In this document: in pieces, positions 35,551 to 47,954 of the stretch
Position numbering within the stretch: position 1 is the first letter of the stretch
Layout: every line of letters begins with the position of its first letter
Origin: Elymus sibiricus
Taxonomy: Eukaryota > Streptophyta > Magnoliopsida > Poales > Poaceae
Direction of reading: 5' to 3'
Assembly: GCA_039707655.1 (NCBI GenBank)
Contig: CM077666.1
Span: 393,595,886 to 393,659,885, forward strand
DNA length: 64,000 nucleotides
Notes under the pieces: model-generated
The model's input: the letters and a program-made list of their open reading frames with translations, nothing else
Told to the model about the DNA's origin: nothing
Database searches by the model: none
Made by a program: the position numbers and the translations under genes

Positions 35551-35846
35551 TATAGAATTCATGCTCCAGCCAACTCATCTAAAAATCCGAATTGATGGAG
35601 AGAGACAGGAAATGTATTTCAACACTCCCCCTTAGGTCTAGGCTTTTTTATTCCTTTGACGTGGGATCAATGTAGGTCGAAGAATCTTTTTTTAATAATA
35701 CGTTTGCAGGTTCTTGAACTTGAGACCTCTTGGCTCGGATACCATATTGAATTCATGCTCCAGTAAACTCATCCAAAATTCCGAACTGATGATGAAAGGC
35801 GGGCAACATATATGAACACATCTGCCAAGTTCACCGAGCCATGCAC

Positions 35847-36326
35847 GAGGAGTTAACCATTCAACATTACTCACAAGCTACACCACAAGCAAGTGACAAA
35901 GATCACGTGACTTTGTGGGCCATATGGGGTACGTGGAGGAGGGCCTTACATGAAGACATCTTTCTAAGCCTGATGGCAACACAATGTTTTATTAGGAGAT
36001 TTCTGGCGAATCTCGCTTTGCCTCAGACGTTGAAGAAGGATTTTGACAGGCGGGTTGTGGCACTGAAATGGATACTGCATACAAATAGTTTCACCAAAAT
36101 CAATGAAGATGCCAGTGTGAGCAAGAACCCTCACAGATGTATTGTCGTTGTTGTTGCCTGCGATGGTTGGGGGCAGTTCTTGGGGGCCTCGGCACTCGCT
36201 TTGTTTGGATATGATGACCTGGAGACCTTGAAGGCCCTAGCTTGCCAAGAAGCACTAGCTCTAGTCGACGACATGTCTATCCGTCTCGGAGCGATTACGA
36301 GTGACTGCCAGCGTATGTTGCAGTAA
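35847..36326 (+). pseudogene. LINE-type RNase H-domain remnant
   Basis: The frame reads VTLWAIWGTWRRALHEDIFL, then CDGWGQFLGASALALFGYDD, LETLKALACQEALALVDDMS and IRLGAITSDCQ. This is the usual C-terminal zf-RVT linker plus RNase H-like text found at the end of plant LINE or domesticated RVT proteins. It starts without the upstream reverse transcriptase, and the early part of the RNase H fold is poorly preserved. A tail CTTGATTAATAAAAGGGTGT to about 36550 resembles the 3' end of a retroposon. It is a decayed fragment with no expected function. Confidence 0.65.
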
Positions 36327-36774
36327 TGAAGCAAATCAAGGAAAGAAGTATGGCGTATGAAGAGATTCTCTTCCGCCATGAAAGTAGAAACTTGAACATG
36401 TAGGCACACATACTCGCTCGAAGTTTTTAACTTCTCCCCAAGGCGCTTGGGCATTATGTATGGCCTGTTAATCTGAAAGGCGCTGGAATTCCAGCTTTTC
36501 TAAACTTGATTAATAAAAGGGTGTGCTTTTCTCTCAAGAAAAATAAATCAAAATTCAGCAAATGGCAAGTAGCATTATTGTTATATACGTCATTTTTATC
36601 CGGGGCACAAATGGTCATATAATTCTAAAAAAAAATTACATCAGTAAGTTTCGACTCGAGATATATGTACGTTATTTCTTTATGAAATTGGGTACACCGG
36701 AACCTAGGATCAGTATGTTATTTTGCCAAACAATACTGTTGAATGCTATAATTGAGCACTTCATATTTGTAATA

Positions 36775-36921
36775 CTACCCCTGTTCTGAATTATAAGATG
36801 TTTTGGATATTTCAATATAGATTAATACGAACTGAAATGAGTGAACAAACATACTAAAATGCGTCTATATACATCCGATTCTGGAAAAGTTAGAGCATCT
36901 TATATTTATGAACGGAGGGAG
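36775..36921. mobile_element. Stowaway-like MITE, 147 bp
   Basis: The left end CTACCCCTGTTCTGAATTAT and the right end CTTATATTTATGAACGGAGG form an imperfect inverted repeat, and TA flanks both sides (36773-36774 and 36922-36923). Confidence 0.8.
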
Positions 36922-37514
36922 TAGTTATCTAGCCATCAATCAATGATTTCATACTTTATGAAATGGTAACGTAACAGTTTCTTAGTAGTTTTATAATACA
37001 ACAATTTCTGGCTTCTGGGTGAGTTAGATGGGTGTCGCTTCCATCAGGAGGTGGTGTCCATGTTTTACTGCTCTCCATATAGCACAAACGCGCCGAGCAA
37101 TCTAGAAGTAGTATCTAGCAGTACATGAAGGTAGAATAATTTAGCAAATGAGAAAATCATCCGTGTGAAAGCAATGAGAACATAAGGGAAAATATTACTG
37201 TATGATTGTGTCAGGAAATAAGGCTCGTCTCCTTTCCATGAGGTAACGATGGAGAGGAAAGCCAGCGACTACCACTGTGGCGCCGGAGGACCAGATGGGC
37301 CATGGCCCAGCCAGCCCATGACCAAAACATAAAGTTGGGCCTTTTGAGAAAAAAAATGTATTTCCCTTCTGCTTGTCCCGCCCAACCAGTTTTGGGTAGC
37401 TCCACCACAGAACTGTGATACGGAATCATTTATGCCTAGCGAAAAGAGAACATGTAAAAAAGCCAACCAATCTGATTAACTCAAAAGAAGAAGAAAACAT
37501 GCAAAAAGAAAGTA

Positions 37515-37593
37515 CTACCTCCGTCCCATAATATAAGAGCGTTTTTGACACTAGTGTCAAAAACGCTCTTATATTATGGGACGGAGGAAGTAG
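37515..37593. mobile_element. Stowaway MITE, near-perfect hairpin, TSD TA
   Basis: CTACCTCCGTCCCATAATAT and its inverse meet at the palindromic centre TTTTTGACACTAGTGTCAAA, so the whole 79 bp folds on itself apart from one extra base on the right arm. TA flanks at 37513-37514 and 37594-37595. Between this and 38990 I see no gene; open frames there have no recognisable content. Confidence 0.92.
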
Positions 37594-38994
37594 TATTTTG
37601 ATAGAGAATTGATGAGCTTCTAAATATGCGCCACACAAAATATGTGTCTAGATGTAAAACTAAGAAATCATTTAATTTGCTTTGGTGGAATTGAGTTAGC
37701 TTTTTGATACAAACATCTGGAATTGAGTGAACAAATATTCAAGCTCAAATGCATTTTCCTGTGAAGAGATAACATAAGAAATTTCTTGACAAATGATATA
37801 TTCACAGATAAATTTTGCGTTGTATATCTATAAAAATAAATTTGAAGTTGCGAAGACGGAAGTTGTTGCATGAGTGCATCACAAAGGTTGATTGCAGAGC
37901 ATAAGTTGACGAAATAATGATTGTAACTAATAACCAAAACGTAATCTTTTCAGCATTTGTCAAGAAAAGTATGTACAGATAAGAACCGAGTCTAATCTAG
38001 AAATGTTTGTGAATTTCGACTGGCATATGACACACATCTCAAAATCTGATGATAATGAAAGTTCAAAGATAAAGCCGGCTCTCTGATTTTGGATTGTGGC
38101 CGGTTTTACTTCCATAAAAGTTAAAACATTCGTTAGCCAGATAGCTACATTAAGGCTGGGTAGTGGATCCTCGTCAGAAGTGGAAGAGTCCTGCTATGCA
38201 AACGACAACTTCGGACGATGCACACACGATGATTAAATCTGGCCGGATATACGTATGATTGAACTGGGCGCCAGCCGCTTGATTGACATGTCGTGCATAG
38301 ATCGGGCACTTGTATCGTGCATGGAGCAGAGCAGTTTCGGAAGTGGAAAGAGCAAGGAATGCATGCAGTAGAATAAAGGTATTGCAGGTCAGACTCACCC
38401 CCTGGCGCCACTTTCTCTTCACCTTCCAATTATTCTGATTCTTATACTGATAAAGAATTGTTCCTTTGTTCCTGTAGGCATATTTGGTAAAATAATTAGC
38501 TCACCAAGTAACACAAAAGACGCTGATTATAGAACAACAAATTAGGGAGAATAATTAGCTCACCAAGAAGCACGGTGGCAACAAGTGAATATATGATAAA
38601 TGAGGCTGTAAGGCCGAGTGCGGGTTTTTGGTGGCCGAGCATCAGGCAGGCCGGAATCCTAGTCGTTGGAATGGGCTTTGGGATGTGGATTGTGTCAGAC
38701 CAATGGCAGACTGCTGTCGGGCTAGGCGTGCATATACGGTCCGGGATACACCTATTTGCACCCTAGGCGTACATGTTTGGCCCATCGGCCTGCTCTTGTT
38801 CCCTCGCTCACATGTCATGCACCAAGTTTCTTGGCCCATTGTTATTCGTTCGAATCAGCACAGGAAGGAGAATCTTGTCGTCCACCTCTCCCCAAACTTA
38901 CCTCGTGGGAGAAGCCCCAGCCACAGAACAGACTTGCCTCTCTGCCCTCTTCTCTCTCCCCTCGGGCGACGGCGGCGGGGTGCTGTCCGGCGAG

Positions 38995-39215
38995 ATGTCC
39001 ACCAACGGCGTCGACTGCGTCGGGTATGTGTATTCCGTGCCCTCTTTTTTTTCCTTAGGTCATCGTGTGTGCCTAATCCCCGTGCCGGATTTGAATAAAG
39101 TTGACTGAGGAAGCTTGATTTGTACAGGTTCGGGCTCTCCGGAGCGCTCGTCCTCTTCCACTCTAGCCCCAAATCACCCGGATCCCACGTCATCTTCCAC
39201 TTCGGCGGCGGCTGA
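38995..39215 (+). CDS. Possible spliced small peptide gene, 38 aa
   Basis: An ATG at 38995 in a GC-rich leader-like context starts exon 1 (38995-39023), followed by the donor GTATGTG. The acceptor TTGTACAG ends at 39127 and exon 2 (39128-39215) completes the frame to TGA. The peptide begins MSTNGVDCVGFGLSGALVLF and ends in a triple Gly. It contains a hydrophobic stretch (GLSGALVLF), but no family is recognised. Splice sites fit and the phase is kept across the intron. It could instead be an upstream reading frame in the leader of a longer non-coding transcript. Another exon-like piece ending AGAAG/GTATTT lies near 40013. Confidence 0.35.
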
Positions 39216-42200
39216 ACTCAAGTTTGCAGAACACCGGACCTGCCCAGGGCAAGGCCCTCGTCCACGGATCTGGCCGGGAAAAATCATTTTCTTCATTGTT
39301 TCGGTTGGTGAGGCTGGATCACACGTCAATTGCTTGTGCTTTTCTCCTAGCTGTTGTTCATCTGTTCCAGATTTGCACTTTTTTGGTGATTTTTATTTTG
39401 TTCCATCTATTTCTTTGGTACGGTCATCTAGCTATATGGCTCGATCGAGATGCATATCACTTCTGTTGTTGAATCCAAAATAGACTGCTCTCCTTTGTTT
39501 TCTTGTAACCCCCTTCATCTATTCCTTCTGTACAGATGCGATTTTCTTTTGTTGCTTGTAATCCCCTTCGTCTGGACTGGATAGGTCTCTCCTCATCCTG
39601 TTGCTGCACAGATCCTTATTTGCCGTGATGTTTTTTTAGACAATATAGAGATTTTTTTTTAATTCATACCCATGCCTATGTGCCACATCGGCTTAATTTT
39701 TGTGATGTTTTGAGGATTCCTCTAACTTGGATAATCGATGCTTAATCATGATAGAACTTAATAATGGATTTGATGTTCTGTCTTGATGTGCTAATCCAAG
39801 GTTGATAATTATTTCATTCAAGTGGGGTAAAGTTTGATTTCCTACCACTGATTGCAAAGATCTTCGGTTCCATGGATTTCAGTTTGTTTCGTTGACCCCT
39901 TTCCCACTGGAGTCAGACTTGAGCAACGCTGATGGTCAAGTGTGTCGTGGCGGTGAGGCCGCATCCCTTGCCTGAAACACTGGCTGGGGAGCTACAAGTG
40001 GCTGGAATAGAAGGTATTTCAGATTAAAATGTTCTCATCCAAAAAACCTTTAATTCTGAACATAGTATGTGTCGGCCTTTGTTCTTGGTTAGATTTTGAA
40101 TACAACCACATTTCTCTCCCGAAATCAGTATCATACAAAATCTTCATGGCTTCTGTGTCCCTTGTGCGAGAAACATTCCGTGGGTTAGGTTAGATATTTA
40201 GAAAAAAAATATGATGATGCATTTGTGTTCTACTGCGTTTGTAGAGTTGTCAATCATTCGTGTTCCCAGATGGATGGGTTTTCTTTATTCACAAAATGAA
40301 TTTGACATGTCTGAATGCATTGCGTGATTGGCTTGTTCTTTGTTCACTGCATAACTTACTTCGGAGCATCCTCTAATGAAGCGATTTTTGTTTTCTTGAT
40401 CAGAACCATGCTGATATGGTCTGTATCCTGAACCCTGAAATAGAAGGCGTTTAATCTGATGCATTTTCCTACTGTTGTGATCTTGTAATATTGCCTTCTG
40501 GCCAATTCAGCAAATTCCCTGGTTGAAGCTGCTCAAGCTATGTTTCTTTGGCTATTGTTCCCTGTCGGCGATCCATTCGACTCGGGCATATGTTTGTAAT
40601 TATTGTAATGGATTTGTACCATTCGTGAACCATGTCAAATTGTTAAGGTGGGAGATGGGTATTCCAATCATGCATGGTTGCTAGTTCTGTGCGTAGAACT
40701 TAATCTGTGTACTTGTCAAAACCAACACATGTTGTGTGTTAGCTTAAGTTTTTTTATATGTGATGTATTTGTTTATTGTTACAATATCACAGCGAACCTG
40801 TGACCAGATTCTCAATGGCCCGATGATGAATAATCATTCATGACATCAAGTTTTAGGGTTTAGGACTTATGAAAATTGTTTGTAAATGATATATATTTCT
40901 AGATCATACACTCCTTTTTTTTTAGGATCAGATCATACACTCCTGATGAATATGAATAGGTAATTTGTGAAGCATTGGGGTGATCATTTCGTTCTTGCAT
41001 GCCAACCTGTTAAAATTCCCATTTCTGCGAGCAGTTGATGGAAACTGTAAATGATTTCATATGTCGTGCTTAATCTATGGAAGTGTGTATGACACCGCCC
41101 CATGTGTGAGCTTTTATGCATGGGTGACTCTTAGTTAGGTAAGGCGGATCTTAACAGAAAGAATGCACTGGAATTGTCAATGAGAGCAATATGTCGAGAA
41201 GGGAGATGGCCCAGTAGTCTAATTATTGTAACGGAGTGTTTGAATCATCTTCGTCTGGCAAACTATTGTTAATGACTTTTTCCCAGCCATAACAATTCAT
41301 TCTTGGTGTACAAAGCAATGGTTCGACTAAGGTTTTGGATTGGTCGTTCGATTAAGAAATTGGTTCGTGGACTTGGAGAGAAGTTTGTGTGGTGCCCATG
41401 CCTAGCGACAGCTGCTGTAGCTACGTGCTAGTGAACTTGACCACACTGAAAAGTGCAACGCCCTGTGCAATGCTGATCAAACTGTGGTGAGGTGACATGA
41501 CAACACGGCTTAAAGTGCACCGGCCTGCGCAAAGCTGTTCTCACCGAGCGGGGGTGGTGTGCCCAACGTGCAATGAGCATGGACCTGGCGTTGTTTCACT
41601 TTACGTCCAAACTGATGCGGTTTAAATCATTGTTTGGCCTCTAACCGGCTTAATTAAGCTCAGTTATGCAACCTGCCATGAATCTGTTGGTGTGCCAATG
41701 ACGACGCTGTAGCATGTCAGATTGTCAGTACACATTTTCTTAGCAAATGAAACATCAATATTCCACACAACCATCTTAACGTGGCACATTTTGTTTCCTG
41801 ATGAGAACACGAGTTCAAGTTTAGTGGTAAGGGTTTTTAAACACAACGACAGTGTAAGCGTGCTGCATTTCCCTGACCTGCTCGCGCGCATGGAATGACT
41901 CCGTGGCATGCACGAGTGAGGCGGGAGATGACAACAGGGGTGGGTTGATGTGAGGGCGTTGTAAATTCTCAGACATGACAGGGCGGGGGAAAGTGAACCA
42001 CGATGCGCGGCGAAAAGCAGTTACATCAGAGGGGCATCTCGCATAAAACTGCAATCGCTAGCACAAAATCGGTCATTAGGCATGAACGTGGTGCTCCGGC
42101 GTGATTAATCGAGAATAATCTGTTTGTTCTATCGCATAAACCATTGGCACTAAACATGACCCTAAGCTGTTTCGTGCAGAACAGATAGAACCCAAGTTAG

Positions 42201-42654
42201 TCATGATACTTTTCAGAGAAAAAAACATTGTAGCACTTGCTAATCCCCACATTCAGTCGTATTAATTAACACGAAACAAAATAAAAGTAATCAGTGGAAG
42301 GTGGGCTAATGGTGAACAAACTTGCGTCTTCCCTGGGCGAAAATGTTCCACGTCCACACTTGAGCAATCAGTGGGCTTCGTTGGCCAAAAATCCTCCACG
42401 ACATGCATGCAAGGGTGCGTACTGGTCTTCAGCCCGGGACGCTGTGCGTACATGTCAGACGAGCACCAGGAGCCTAGCTGCCTTTTGCATGTGCGTGGGG
42501 CCTGACGAATTCAATACGGGCCAAAAACAAATCAAATACATGACATATACAATGCCAGCGCGCATCCCCGTGGTCATGCAGCGGCCGAGATTCCGGCCTG
42601 CCTGCAGCGCGGCCACCATTGGCATTTTTCGCTGTAAGGCCTCGCTAAATTACA
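39216..42654. other. Long interval without a supported gene
   Basis: 39.22-41.6 kb is AT-moderate, low in repeats and almost without frames longer than 60 codons. It looks more like intron or unique intergenic DNA than transposon. 41.66-42.65 kb also has no recognisable content. A spliced non-coding transcript starting near 38.9 kb would fit but is not shown. Confidence 0.4.
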
Positions 42655-44279
42655 TCATCCATCCGCTGCCTGTAACCATGTGTCAGTATTGAGGCGGCAT
42701 TCCGCCAAATATATTTCGCCGGGATGAGCGATTACAATGGAGTCACCAACAAGGTTCGGCAAGGCACTACAGCTCACACTCAGAATCCTTTCAGCAATGA
42801 ATAGAACATTGCCTTGGATACTAGTTACCGGGATGATCCTGTCAAGGATAAGGTCGGACAGTCTGTAAACTAAGGGGTGCATAATGAATCCATCCCTATA
42901 CCCAATCACCAGGATCTCTAAGTCACATTGTGCCAGGTAGATAGGGGCAGGCATTTTGCTAGCCGCATGTGGCAATCAACTTCTGTGATGGCATCGGAGA
43001 CGAACCTGATCCCATCCCCTCGTGCTCAGGCGGGCTGATCTGGAAAATCTGAGTGCCACCATGAACACTGGTGTCAAATGTGGGATTATCCATCATGTAT
43101 AGCTTGCCCTGGGATGATATTAGCCTCCCAATTGGTGAGAGCCTCCAGCTTGGAACATTCCATCGATGGTCCTTGGACGTAGCAAAGCCTAACACTGATA
43201 TGTTATAAAATACGATCATGACAGTGATGACTCCATCTGCACTGACACTAACGGAGGTGGCACCGATGTTTCTAAAATACGTCCAGGCCATTGAATTGAT
43301 GGTCAAGTTGGGTCCGGGAGGAGGTAGGAGGGTCACGAGATGCGGGAGGTCTACAACGTCGCCGGTGAACGGGTGGAGGAGACGGATGGCCGTGTCTTCG
43401 TCCCGTTGCAGGAGGAGGAGACCGTCCACCGAGTCGAGGATGCAGCGAGGGAAAATATCCAGTGATACCACACTCTAAATGCTCCCATGATAACATTTCA
43501 AAAAATTCATTTTTTAATGTTTCGGAAAATTCTGAAAAAAACCATGTGTTCACAAGGAATTTGTCTACATCCCTTAAAAAGTTCAGCTCCAAATTCGAAA
43601 TGTACATTGAGAAACAAAAAAGACAAATTCAGATGTGGATAGTGTCAATTTTGCTTTTGTCCTTTTGTGACACTATTCATGCTACATTTGTCATTTTTGT
43701 TTCTCAATGTGTATTTCGAATTTGGATCTGATTTTTTTTAGGGGTTGTAGTCACATACGTTGTGAACATTCACAAAAAAATTCAGAATTTTTCGAAACAT
43801 CTAAAATTGATTTTTTGAAGTTGGTATCATGGGAGCATTTTAGGTGTGGTATCACCCGATACTCTCCCAGCGAAGTGATTCCTGAAAAGCGGGAGCAGGC
43901 AGCGGACGATGACGCCGGTGGAGAGGTTGAAGAAGCGGATGTACCCACGTAGCTTGCCGTGGCCAGGATACAAGCCGTGGCCCTAGGGCAGCATCATCCA
44001 CCGGCGCGGGTAGAACCGTGGGTCAAATACGCTGCGGCCATGCGGGCAGACGGAGCTTGACCGCCAACGGGGGCAAACGGCGCGGAATCGGACGTAGTCC
44101 CGGATGTCGCTGGCCAACACCCTCCACCCGACCAGACGAAGTAAATCTGCGTGCAGAGACGCCCACCCAGACGCGTCCGAGGCGGCAGCGGTGGCAGCTG
44201 TGCATCGAGGGCGCTTGCTGCCGCGCGCACGCACGGCCGAAGGGCGCTTCCGGTGCATCGGTGATGACGAAGTTGCCAC
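42655..44279 (-). pseudogene. F-box/DUF295 protein pseudogene
   Basis: From ATG 44279 the frame shows an F-box (WASLHADLLRLVGWRVLASD, then YVRFRAVCPRWRSS) and reaches a TAG at about 43984 after RRWMMLP. The same frame resumes with GHGLYPGHGKLRGYIRFFNL, typical of the family. At 43855-43462 a foldback element interrupts the coding text. DUF295 continues at about 43455 (CILDSVDGLLLLQRDEDTAI, then HPFTGDVVDLPHL). A one-base deletion near 42965 shifts the frame, after which the tail reads PIYLAQCDLEILVIGYRDGF to a stop at 42655. F-box/DUF295 proteins are presumed SCF substrate receptors and form a large, turnover-prone grass family. With a nonsense codon, an insertion and a frameshift, this copy is dead. 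Confidence 0.85.
43462..43855. mobile_element. Foldback element, 394 bp, with arms of about 190 bp
   Basis: The left arm starts GTGATACCACAC and the right end reads GTGTGGTATCAC. Shared blocks along both arms include ATGCTCCCATGATA, AATTCGAAATG and TTGAGAAACAAAAA. Almost the whole element is an imperfect inverted repeat. It sits inside the F-box pseudogene. No clean target duplication is visible, so the superfamily is uncertain. Confidence 0.85.
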
Positions 44280-44369
44280 CCAGCAGCCAATCTACCGACG
44301 ATCTGGCTAGTGAGACAGTGAGAACAAGAAAGATGGAAGCGAAATTCAGTATGGTTAGGTTTGAGTAAA

Positions 44370-45290
44370 ATGCACTGGTGGTCATTAAACTTATTGCGTA
44401 CGCTCACTTTGGTCACTGTACTTAGGAATACGGTCACTATATACGTGTTGAGGTGATTATACGGTCACTACCAGGTCGTATAGCTCCGTATTCCATCTAT
44501 TTGACCGGTCAAACAATCCACATGGCGCCTCGTCAGCTCATTTTCTCTCTCTGTCTATGCGGGTCCCACCTGTCAGTGGGTGGTGGACGAAAAGTAGAGG
44601 GAAAATAAAATTCTGTACCCACATTTGAACCCCAAACCTCGAACTTGTCTGGCAGTAGGCTAACCAGCTGCACCTATCTCGCCTAGTGTCCAACTGGAGG
44701 AAGTAATCCTTTTATATCGTCCAGGCATTCACGTGACAGTCATTGGGATTTTTCTTTTTGCGTGGGAGCCATTGGACTCTACGCCCGGTCGAGGTGGCCG
44801 CTGGCCCCGTCCCGTACACGGCCGACTCATCCTCGCCGGGCACAAGGCGATGATGCGTGTGGGCGGCGCCGGCGGTGGCGTCGGGCGAGGTGCCGGCTGT
44901 CTTGGAGGTGGACGTGCTGCGGACAAGGACGCCATGCACGGGGACGGGCGTGCATGCAGCAGCCGGCCAGGCTACGGCGGACGATGACGCGGAGGTAAAC
45001 GCATCAGCCGGCCAAGCCGCGACTGACGACGTCATGGACGTGCACGCAGACGCGGAGGTGGATGCGCTCAGCACGCGCACGTCGTGGACGCGGAGCTAAA
45101 CGCAGCAGCCGGCCATGCTACGGTGAACGACGACATGGAGGTGCACGCAGAGGCGGAGGTGGACGCGCACGCGGCGGACGATGACATGGAGGTGCCCGCA
45201 GAGGCGGAGGTGGACGCGCACGTAAACGCATCAGCCGGCCATGCTACGGCAGACGACGACATGGACATATTGAGGCCGGCATAGGGGACA
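44370..45290. repeat. Non-coding block ending in a GC-rich minisatellite
   Basis: 44.37-44.72 kb is repeat-like text without a gene. From about 44890 to 45280 units containing GCGGAGGTGGACGCGCACG, CAGCCGGCCATGCTACGG and GACGACATGGA recur in varying order. The plus frame reads repeated peptide text such as DDDMEVPAEAEVDAH and NASAGHATADDDMD, with a frameshift near 45080. Whether it ever coded for protein is unknown. Confidence 0.6.
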
Positions 45291-45294
45291 TGTT

Positions 45295-47953
45295 TTGAAT
45301 TCAAATGTCAGTTCTGATTCTGCCGCGGTGAGAAATGAAAGAGAATGTTCGAGGGTTTTCCCTCGCAGTCCGTCTGGTGCGCTGTGTTTAGGTGTCGCTT
45401 CTGCGGTTTCTGACGTCTTGGCTGAGTTGAATTCCGGCGAGAAATCCCGGCTGATTCAGCGGCCGTCGACGGGGTTGGGGATCGAGACTGGTGGGCTCCG
45501 TTCGTCATACACCTCTCCTCCGGTCATGGCGGGTCCCACCTTCAGAGTGCGCGGCCCTAAAAAGAAAACAGCTAGCCAGTTTACGCGTTCGCGTAGTGAG
45601 GATGACCTAGAAAGTGTGGAGAAGCATTTTGGACAGTTGTGGCTCATTCCCTCTCCGCCCCGCCGCCGCCACCATCCGTCTCAGCCCCCTCCCCCTCAAG
45701 CCAAACCTCCTTCTGGGTTCCTTTGCTGGATCCGGAAGGATTTGATCGAGTCAAAATCCTTCACCGCTGCGGATTGTCACCCCACCTCTCGTCGTGCTTT
45801 TGATCCACTGCCAAAATCTCTGAAAAATCTCCCGTGAAGGTTTAGGGCCGGGTTCTCTCTCCTTCGCTGAGGTTGTGAAGCGAGATCTGAAGATGTCTGA
45901 CCGTCAGGTGGGTGGAACCAGTTCCGGTGCGGCTGGGCAATCCAAGGCAGTCGGGCAGAAGTCCAACTCCTATGGAGGGCGTAAGCAGCCATCTGCTCCG
46001 CCAGCCAAGGACCAGGCGCCTGTCCCGAAACCAACCAAATCCACGGCATCTACTGCAACCTCATCTCAGGTACAATCCTCCCATGATGTGGAAGCGGAGA
46101 TCGAGCAAGTACTAGAACCCAGATACAAGGATATGATTTGCTTCAACTGCGGGATGCCAGGTCATTATGTTGAAAATTGTGTGAAACCTAAGCCATGCTT
46201 CATATGCCAGCAGAACCACAATGTGAACAACTGTGCTGCATGGTTGAAAGTTCAACCCACTGCTGCTTTCTTTGGCAGTGGGGCTAAGGGTCTTGGTTTC
46301 TACCATGTTGATGTTCCTGTAGCTCGTGAATCTGATTGGCTGAACTTCCAAAACTGTGCTGTAGTAAACATTCTTAAAGGAGAAGTGGACAAAGAGATGC
46401 TGATGGGTCTTCTGACTGCTACATTCTGCAAGACTAAACACTGGCCTTGGCAAATTAGAGGTTTATCCGGCAAAACATTCTTAGTGAGGTTTCCCCCTTG
46501 GAAGAAAGTTGAGGACCTCATTGAGCTACCTGCATTCTGTCTCCCACCGGATGTATCAGTGACTTTGACCGAATGAAAAGGAGCGTGTGACCCTTTTGGG
46601 GAACTAATTAAGGCTTGGGTCTTGATTGAAGGGATCCCACCAAAGTGGTGCACCTGGAAAGTCTTTGCTCAGATTGCATCTCTCTTTGGGGTTTTAACAG
46701 ATGTTGATTGGAATGGGATGTTTAGGACCTTTTTTGAGAATGTCAGAGTTAAAATTGCTTGCAGAGACCCCACCAAAATTCCCTTTGAGAGATTGATTGA
46801 GATCAAAAAAAAGTTGTTCCTGCTAGGGTTTACTGTTGAGGGATTTGAGCAGGTTAGGGGTGTGGACTCTGTTATTGATGTTGAAGATGATGAGGATGGA
46901 GATGAAGATGCTGAGGGTGCTGAAGAGGAACATGAAAAGGATGATGAACAAACTACCAAGGATGACTTGACTGATGATCTGTTAGATGGGGATCTGGCCA
47001 TTGATGAACTAGATAAAGCCAATTTATCACATGGTAAACGTGGGGCTCACTCTAGGCAACAAACTAAGATGGTGTCATATGATAATACCTGCTCTGATTC
47101 TGATCATGAGAACTTCATCATGGAATGTGTTGTGTCTGATAAAAAGATCCTGGTCTCATCTTCTGATGAGGTTGGTGCTGGGAAAGTTCTGGTTATAGAA
47201 TCTACTCTCCCTATCCCTATGAGTGAAACTGTTATTTCTCATGATGTCAAGATTACTACCCCTTTGAGGGAGGAACCAGAAAGGATGGATGTTGGTGAAA
47301 AATCTAAAAGCAGGGATTACTGTGACGACCTTCTCAAATCAGTTGACCTGTCTGAATCTGAGGATGAGGAGATCAAAGAAGAGGAGATGGGGGTTCTCCC
47401 TCCTGAAGCTATTCATATGCTCCAATCTGACTCTCTGAAGAGATCACTGCTAGATTCACTCAACCAAGCTCAAGATAATGGGCCTGCACAAGGGAAGAAC
47501 ACCAAATGGGGCCCAGTCTTGATTCAGAAACCTGCTACCAGAGGGCATGGCAAAGTGAATATTATGGAAAAAGCTTCTGCTTACAAAAGGAAACAAAACC
47601 TGGAGATCCCAAAGACTTTCAAAGGTAAATCCTTCTCCACTGTTGATCATTCTATTTTGTGTGACCAAGTTGATAAGATAGACCTGTTTATTGGTGGGGA
47701 TGAGGAAAATAAACATTCTGTCATTGATAACTTTGTTGCTAGTGAAAAAGAAAGATGCCTGGTTTTTTCCAGTAACAACCCTGAAATTGTTCTACCTGAT
47801 AATTTAGATATAAATCAAAAAGATCTGGTTGGAACTCCAGTAGGTATGTCTTTCTCCAAGCTAGTTGGCACTGCTGATGCTTTGGGGAAAACTCCCACTG
47901 TTCTAACTAAAGTCAAGCCTTGTGGCTTATCACACCCTTTTAAAATTGCTTGA
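45295..47953 (+). pseudogene. LINE ORF1 (nucleic-acid-binding protein), broken
   Basis: The 5' part (45295-45837) and the main frame (from 45875) are out of phase near 45830. The main frame includes a CCHC knuckle CFNCGMPGHYVENC at 46139-46180 and a second degenerate knuckle CFICQQNHNVNNC, followed by text typical of plant LINE ORF1 (RGLSGKTFLVRFPPWKKVED). An in-frame TGA at 46574-46576 (probably once Trp) interrupts it, then it runs open through an acidic region to 47953. ORF1 proteins coat the LINE RNA. Confidence 0.8.
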
Positions 47954-47954
47954 T

